Source: Streptomyces griseoluteus (GTDB taxonomy: Bacteria; Actinomycetota; Actinomycetes; Streptomycetales; Streptomycetaceae). Taken from it: a stretch of 64,000 nucleotides of DNA. The stretch lies in NCBI GenBank assembly GCA_000717735.1, contig JOBE01000001.1, forward strand, positions 186,001-250,000. The letters are read 5' to 3'. Made by a program: the position numbers and the translations under genes. Under the pieces are notes generated by a model. It was not told where the DNA came from, ran no database searches, and saw only the letters and a program-made list of their open reading frames with translations. This document shows, piece after piece, positions 60,501 to 64,000 of this stretch (positions within the stretch are counted from its first letter, which is position 1; each line of letters begins with the position of its first letter).

Positions 60501-60673
60501 TCCATGTCCTCGGCGGCCAGCGTCAGCTGGCGTTGCAGGTCGGCGTCCTGGGGGTAGAGCGTGCCCATGAGGTACTGGCGATCGGGCGGCGAGTCGAGGG
60601 TCTCGTCCTCGCCGTGGACGGGGCCGACGAGCTGGCGGTTCAGGTAGTCGACGAGTTCTTGCCTCGGGTCCAT
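57554..60673 (-). CDS. drmA: DISARM DrmA-like helicase
   Basis: The 1039-residue protein is a superfamily 2 helicase-like ATPase. Walker A reads F-P-T-G-G-G-K-T-E near 416-424, the DEAH-like box is Q-D-E-L-H (near 622) and motif VI is A-T-S-R-V-G-R. A zinc-finger-like C-P-W-C and C-P-R-D-A-C pair lies between them. The N-terminal 380 residues are of the DrmA type. It moves along or loads on foreign DNA with DrmB. ATG at 60673 has GAGG 7 nt upstream. It lies 66 bp after the sigma-like gene on the same strand, and both may be one transcript. Confidence 0.92.
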   Translation of the reverse strand: MDPRQELVDYLNRQLVGPVHGEDETLDSPPDRQYLMGTLYPQDADLQRQLTLAAEDMDGLGTEGAAADTDPANDPVPESNAWLPSSLGLSFYTDTDTVEVDCGGAHYRTLRAQGDEGRRWQRVPLPPETHHLGPDRDAVSVLDGRAELRLRRRPLGAGQLVTIALVNSARIEPALGRAAQWDRMLFQVELGVRPREGRVLRYPSVRLASRDPEEQELRLQYRHVRTYAVGHGCAVEERRDGEAVTGLRAVVLPTAEVPATRPAGLIDAPVLNLLHLADPELPVAQVRRELTDFTADYRRWYEDQCGIEVPDWGRPAADRVLERIGTVVTRMESGVRTLCDPARPELLEAFRAANLAMALQMRHSAPDQAGERRSRHDPVHIEPAPDPAATWRPFQLAFFLLTLDGVADPRHPDRSMTDLIWFPTGGGKTEAYLLLAVFVMVLRRRDPKGGGTAVLSRYTLSLLTTQQFQRAATTVCALETLRRAEPGRYGDEPFSIGLWVGEATSPNSYEAAVTVARDVRSAARPEDVFILDRCPWCGTRILPAHRSADHADYGIRAATDSFAFFCPRDACTFHGELPVAVVDQQLYDRPPTFVLGTVDKFARLAWEPRAGRLFGTGTGSLPPSLVIQDELHLLTGPLGTTVGLYESAILGLCATADGTGPKVVASTATIRRSGEQVRALYGSEVQLFPPAGLDARHSYFAEPDTSRPGRLYLGVMAQGHTAGRAAVATAAAMLQGAWELPEEHRDAYWTLVAYHHSLRELGRTVTAAADDIPAQLAGLAAGSGGRGLADHQVQELTSNLARAEQPVLLDRLEKPWTHPDAVSFLPCTNMLSVGVDVKRLALMLMQGQPKTTAEYIQATSRVGRHSVPGLVVTFFNATRPRDRSHYEAFDPYHRALYRHVEPTSVTPWSIPSRRRALHAALVILVRHRLGLSAENQAGELPERIGEARELAELLARKSGASDRRAAHAVRTELAELLAAWEEAARNARQEGKELYYRSQGKGQHNLLKNFEQHGGLWETLHSMRNVDRECQVTVKGADQ

Positions 60674-60739
60674 GGTGGTTCCTCGGGAGGAGTACGGCGG
60701 GGCGGGGCTTGGTGAAGGGGGTGTTGATGAGCCGTGGCG

Positions 60740-62833
60740 TCACCAGCCGCTCGGCGGTCGGCGTCCGGGGTCCCCTGCGAGGGCTTCGAGCTGTTTCTCC
60801 AGTTCCGCGATCCGCAGGTGAGTGTCACGCTCGATGGCTTCGGTCTCGGCGATCCGCTGGGCTGCCCATCGTTCGACGGCCTCGACCTGGGCGGCCGCGT
60901 CGGCTTCCGTTGCCTGGAGCGCGGCCTCCCGCCGAGCGAGGGCGTACTCCGCCCCGCGTAACCGCTCCTCCAAGGCACTGATCCGGGCCACATAGGCGGC
61001 CAGGCGATCATCGGCCTCCTGCCGCAGCGAGCGCTCCTGACAGCGCAGGGCCCGGTCAACACGCTTGAGCAGGATCGACTCCAGCTCATCGAGCTGCCGC
61101 TCGCGTTCCTCGTTCACTGCCGAGATTCGCTCCCGTCCACCCGGTTCACACGGCGCCTCGGATTCGTCCGGTGGCGCGCCGATCACGTCCTCGCCCGAGG
61201 GCGATTCCGCCGCCGGACCGAGGTCGGTCTCCTCGAAGAGCGACGACTGTGCCGGCACCGTCACCGCCTCCGGAACATGGGGTGTGCGCGGAGCGGGTAC
61301 GACGGCGCTCGTCCGACGCCGGACGATCCGGCGGGCCGGGGCCTTGCGCCTGCGGGGTTTCGGGTCCGGCGGCTCAGCGTGCCCTGGGCCGAACCCGCTC
61401 TCCCGCAGCATCTCGCGCAGCACTCCGAACGCCTTCTTCTCCAGCTGTCGGATGCGTTCGCGGGTGACGCCGAACTCCTTGCCGAGCTCGTCCAGCGTCG
61501 ACGTCTCGCCGCCGTCGAACCCGGTACGGCGCAGCAGGATCCGTGCCTCCCGCTGCCCGAAGCGGGCAAGCAGCGACATCAGGTACGCGCGGTTCGCTGC
61601 CTCCATCGCCAGGTGTTCCGCAGAGGGGAGCGGGCGATCGAGCGCGACGAGGTCGCCCAGGTGCACGCCGTCTCCGATCACCCGGTCCAGCGATGTGGTC
61701 CGCCGGCTGACCCGCCGGATCTCCTCCACACGGCTAACCGTCAGATCGCAGGCCACGGCGACGTCCGCGGCCCGCCACGGGCGCCCCTCCGCTTCCAGCT
61801 TCCGCTCTGCCGCGGCGACCTTTCTGATCTGCTCGTGGAGGTGCACTGGGATGCGGATGACCGCCCCCTTGTCCGCGATGGCCCGGCTGATCGACTGTCG
61901 AATCCACCAGGTGGCATACGTGGAGAACTTGTAGCCCCTGGCGGGGTCGAACCTCACCGCCGCTTTCATGACACCGATGGCTCCTTGCTGGAACAGGTCC
62001 TCGTAGTCGAGGCCCTGCCCGCCGTGGCGCTGAGCGATGCTGTGCGCGAGACCCTGGTTGTGGACGACGAGGCAGTCGCGCGCCCTGACGCGGATGCCGG
62101 TGGTCGGCAACGCGGCGATCTCCTCGTCGGTGGGCCGTTCCCCGATCCGCTCTGCCCCACCCCGCACCAGGACGGCGAGACCTACCTCCTCCTCCGCGGT
62201 GAGCCTGCGCTTCTCGGGGCGCCGGTTGAAACGGTCCTCGTTCAGGACCGCGTGGGCCGCCTGAACCGCACGTGCGACGTCGACCGGAGTTGACGTAGTT
62301 CCGTCGGGGACCGAGTCGAATTCCTCCCATTCGACAAGTTCAGGTTCGAGCTCGGACTCGTACTCGGTCTCGGATTCCAGGAACGGGACCACCGCCGAGG
62401 CCGGCGTCGCGATCCGGGTCGATCCAGCCACGCTCAGGAGCTCGCACGTCTCGGCCGGCGTCAGTCCGGCGAGGCGGGCCACACCTTCCACGGTCTCCGC
62501 GCGCACCCGGCCCCGCTCGTCCGCGTATCTGCCGAGCAGGGCATGGGCGGCGCTGATCCGACCTGTCGGCACTGCGTGTGCAACCTTTTCCGAGTCGTGC
62601 TTGTCGTGGTCGGTATGCTCCGCTTCCCGTCGGACGTGCAACCCCAGGAGCGCCAGCTCGTCCTGCAGGCGCTTCTGCTCGACCTGTGTCAGACCAAGGT
62701 TTTCGACGTGGTCGCGGAAGACGCTTTCGGAGAGGACCCCGCCTACGGCCGCGGCTCCGAGTTCGGCGTAGAGCGCGCGAAGCGCGTTCCGGAGTCCGGT
62801 CGCATCCTGTTCGCGTCGAGCTGCTTCCCCCAC
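60740..62833 (-). CDS. Sigma-70-like protein with C-terminal coiled coil (defence-island sigma factor)
   Basis: This unusual 697-residue protein has an N-terminal 220-residue part of unknown fold. A sigma region 2 core follows (H-S-I-A-Q-R-H-G-G-Q-G-L-D-Y-E-D-L-F-Q-Q-G and K-F-S-T-Y-A-T-W-W-I-R-Q-S-I). Region 3 has R-I-P-V-H-L-H-E-Q. Region 4 carries a typical helix-turn-helix (L-G-K-E-F-G-V-T-R-E-R-I-R-Q-L-E). A basic Pro/Arg linker and a long Glu/Arg coiled coil end the chain. Normal RpoD-type factors have no such tail. It is the first gene upstream of drmA and could direct transcription of the island. GTG at 62833 fits the ribosome binding site GGGGAG 6 nt upstream better than the GTG at 62839. 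Confidence 0.88.
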   Translation of the reverse strand: MGEAARREQDATGLRNALRALYAELGAAAVGGVLSESVFRDHVENLGLTQVEQKRLQDELALLGLHVRREAEHTDHDKHDSEKVAHAVPTGRISAAHALLGRYADERGRVRAETVEGVARLAGLTPAETCELLSVAGSTRIATPASAVVPFLESETEYESELEPELVEWEEFDSVPDGTTSTPVDVARAVQAAHAVLNEDRFNRRPEKRRLTAEEEVGLAVLVRGGAERIGERPTDEEIAALPTTGIRVRARDCLVVHNQGLAHSIAQRHGGQGLDYEDLFQQGAIGVMKAAVRFDPARGYKFSTYATWWIRQSISRAIADKGAVIRIPVHLHEQIRKVAAAERKLEAEGRPWRAADVAVACDLTVSRVEEIRRVSRRTTSLDRVIGDGVHLGDLVALDRPLPSAEHLAMEAANRAYLMSLLARFGQREARILLRRTGFDGGETSTLDELGKEFGVTRERIRQLEKKAFGVLREMLRESGFGPGHAEPPDPKPRRRKAPARRIVRRRTSAVVPAPRTPHVPEAVTVPAQSSLFEETDLGPAAESPSGEDVIGAPPDESEAPCEPGGRERISAVNEERERQLDELESILLKRVDRALRCQERSLRQEADDRLAAYVARISALEERLRGAEYALARREAALQATEADAAAQVEAVERWAAQRIAETEAIERDTHLRIAELEKQLEALAGDPGRRPPSGW

Positions 62834-62860
62834 GGCCACCTCCCCGCCCGTTGCGAAACG

Positions 62861-62891
62861 ACCCTAGGGCCAGCACGTTGACAATGTCAAC
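62861..62891 (-). promoter_or_regulatory. Promoter of the sigma-like gene with overlapping palindromic operator
   Basis: On the minus strand TTGACA (complement of 62885-62890) and TAGGGT (complement of 62861-62866) are 18 bp apart and lie 28 bp before the GTG. The palindrome GTTGACAATGTCAAC (62877-62891) covers the -35 box, so a repressor bound there would block the promoter. On the plus strand the same palindrome lies 125 bp before the kinase gene. Confidence 0.6.
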
Positions 62892-63015
62892 GCGTACATG
62901 GTTGAAGCGAGGAGGGTTTGATGTGTACTTTCCCGGAAGGTGGAGACAAGTACGGGGGCATGCCTTGCCTCTGCGACCATGACAGTGGGGCATCATGCGA
63001 GAGAGAGGGGCGGCA

Positions 63016-64000
63016 GTGATCGAGCGGCTGATCGGGGGCCGGTTCCGTGTGACCGGGGTCATCGGGGCGGGGAACATGGGCGAGGTCCACCGCGCCGAGG
63101 ACCTGCACCGAACCGAAGGCGACCCCGCCCGCACCGTCGCTGTGAAGACCGTGCTCCGCCGCCGCTCCGGCGCCCTGATCGACACGGGCCCCAACAGCAA
63201 GGCCGTCCAGCGGTTCGCGCGCGAGGTCCGGATCATGCGCCGCCTGGACCATCCCAACCTCACGCGGCTCATCGACGGCGGTGTCGACGAGACCGACGGC
63301 GGTCGCCCCTACCTCGTCATGGAGTACCTGGACGGCGAGACCCTCCGCGACCTCATCGAGGAGGAGCGGCAGCTCCCCGTCTCCTGGGCCGTCGCGATCG
63401 GCGCGCAGATCGCCTCCGGACTCGCCGCCGCGCACACGGCGGGCGTCGTCCACCGCGACCTGAAGCCCGCGAACACCATGCTGGTCACGGGCGGCACGGT
63501 GAAGGTCCTCGACTTCGGCATGGGCCGGATCGCCGACGACCCGGAGGAGACACGTCTCACCAGCACCGGCGTCAGTGTCGGCACCGCCCGCTACATGGCC
63601 CCTGAGCAGTTCGAAGCCCGGCAGGTGACACAGGCCGCCGACCTGTACGCGCTCGGCTGCGTGCTGTACGAGATGCTGGCAGGCGTCCCGCCGTTCACCA
63701 GCGGCTCCGCGTACGAGCTGGGGCGCAAGCACGTGGAAGAGGTGCCCCCGTCCGTCCGGATCGCGCGGCCCACCACGCCCGCCGGGCTCGTCCGCCTGGT
63801 GGACCGGCTGCTGGCGAAGGACCCCGCCGAACGGCCCGCCGACGCGGTCGCCGTACGCGACGCCCTGCTGCCCCTGCTCGCCGAGGCCTGCGCCGCGGAC
63901 CCCGCCGATGAGACCTCGGCGCTCCCCCAATGGGGCGCGCTCGACCCGGTCCGCACGCTTCGCCCGGCCACCCCGGCGACGGCCACCCCGACGGCCGCGC
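63016..64000 (+). CDS. Ser/Thr protein kinase (3' end outside window)
   Basis: The visible 328 residues contain a complete Hanks-type kinase domain. The glycine loop is G-A-G-N-M-G-E-V, the Lys in V-A-V-K-T-V, the catalytic loop H-R-D-L-K-P-A-N, the D-F-G metal motif, and G-T-A-R-Y-M-A-P-E-Q in the activation segment. After about residue 285 a Thr/Pro-rich linker begins and runs out of the window, so further domains or a membrane helix cannot be seen. GTG at 63016 has GAGAGGGG 6 nt upstream. It is divergent from the sigma-like gene and shares its upstream region; it might phosphorylate or otherwise control that protein (inference). Confidence 0.9.
   Translation, partial: MIERLIGGRFRVTGVIGAGNMGEVHRAEDLHRTEGDPARTVAVKTVLRRRSGALIDTGPNSKAVQRFAREVRIMRRLDHPNLTRLIDGGVDETDGGRPYLVMEYLDGETLRDLIEEERQLPVSWAVAIGAQIASGLAAAHTAGVVHRDLKPANTMLVTGGTVKVLDFGMGRIADDPEETRLTSTGVSVGTARYMAPEQFEARQVTQAADLYALGCVLYEMLAGVPPFTSGSAYELGRKHVEEVPPSVRIARPTTPAGLVRLVDRLLAKDPAERPADAVAVRDALLPLLAEACAADPADETSALPQWGALDPVRTLRPATPATATPTAA

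Noticed and set aside
63004..63605. Plus-strand 62940-63605 frame (Arg/Pro/His-rich)
   Set aside because: Out-of-frame shadow of the kinase gene, whose true frame starts at 63016.
1..64000. tRNA genes, CRISPR arrays or complete insertion sequences
   Set aside because: I looked for tRNA-like cloverleaf ends, regularly spaced identical repeats and transposase motifs and saw none; a tRNAscan and ISfinder search would be decisive.

Overview
The window is high-GC actinobacterial DNA, almost certainly Streptomyces. Coding frames are GC3-rich, GTG and TTG starts are common, 4-bp ATGA/GTGA overlaps between genes are frequent, and several gene families are typical of that genus (SepF paralogue, FCD-type GntR, TetR, LLM F420-dependent oxidoreductase, P450). 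I saw no rRNA, tRNA, CRISPR array or intact transposase.

Left end (1-5.4 kb): the start of a secreted protein with a possible PD-(D/E)xK nuclease core, a small acidic protein of unknown role, an RsbW-like ATP-binding protein, and an arginine deiminase / ornithine carbamoyltransferase pair (arcA, argF). This block is bracketed by two 192-bp MITE-like elements in direct orientation. Each supplies part of the TAG stop codon of the gene it abuts.

Main system (5.4-24.2 kb): ten minus-strand genes, nine of them in one tightly packed operon. In transcription order these are a Crp/Fnr regulator, a class III nucleotidyl cyclase-like protein, a P-loop NTPase with a helical C-terminus, an SPFH-like protein, a PycTM-type membrane protein, an extracytoplasmic vWA protein, a tubulin/FtsZ-like GTPase, a large membrane protein, a pseudokinase-double GTPase fusion and a GTPase-associated protein 1 (GAP1)-like protein. 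It looks like a multi-component NTP-dependent conflict system that combines Pycsar-like parts (cyclase plus TM effector) with GTPase/tubulin/vWA parts. Two neighbouring gene products share a short glycine/His-rich motif resembling amyloid signalling motifs. A TGTA-N6-TACA palindrome lies between the regulator and the cyclase.

24.3-28.4 kb holds the two-gene Pnkp/Hen1 RNA-repair operon. 28.4-43.6 kb is mostly ordinary metabolism and regulation: OAT2-like ornithine acetyltransferase, homocysteine methyltransferase, LLM oxidoreductase, MazG-like pyrophosphohydrolase with an SMC-like ATPase, SepF, MarR, aminotransferase with GntR, phosphopantetheinyl transferase, and a TetR/membrane protein pair. 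From 38.8 to 46.1 kb there are several decayed genes: amidase, FAD-dependent oxidoreductase, ferric reductase, clpP and an RNA methyltransferase. A cytochrome P450 sits among them.

Right end (46.2-64 kb): a defence island. It starts with a complete type II Wadjet operon (jetABCD; DUF2397, DUF2398, TIGR02680 SMC-like, DUF2399). Next is a DISARM-like drmA-drmB pair coupled to a small UvrD-like helicase, without an obvious drmC or methyltransferase. Last come a large sigma-70-like protein with a coiled-coil tail and a divergent Ser/Thr protein kinase that runs off the window. A palindrome overlapping a good promoter lies between the sigma-like gene and the kinase, which suggests dedicated control.
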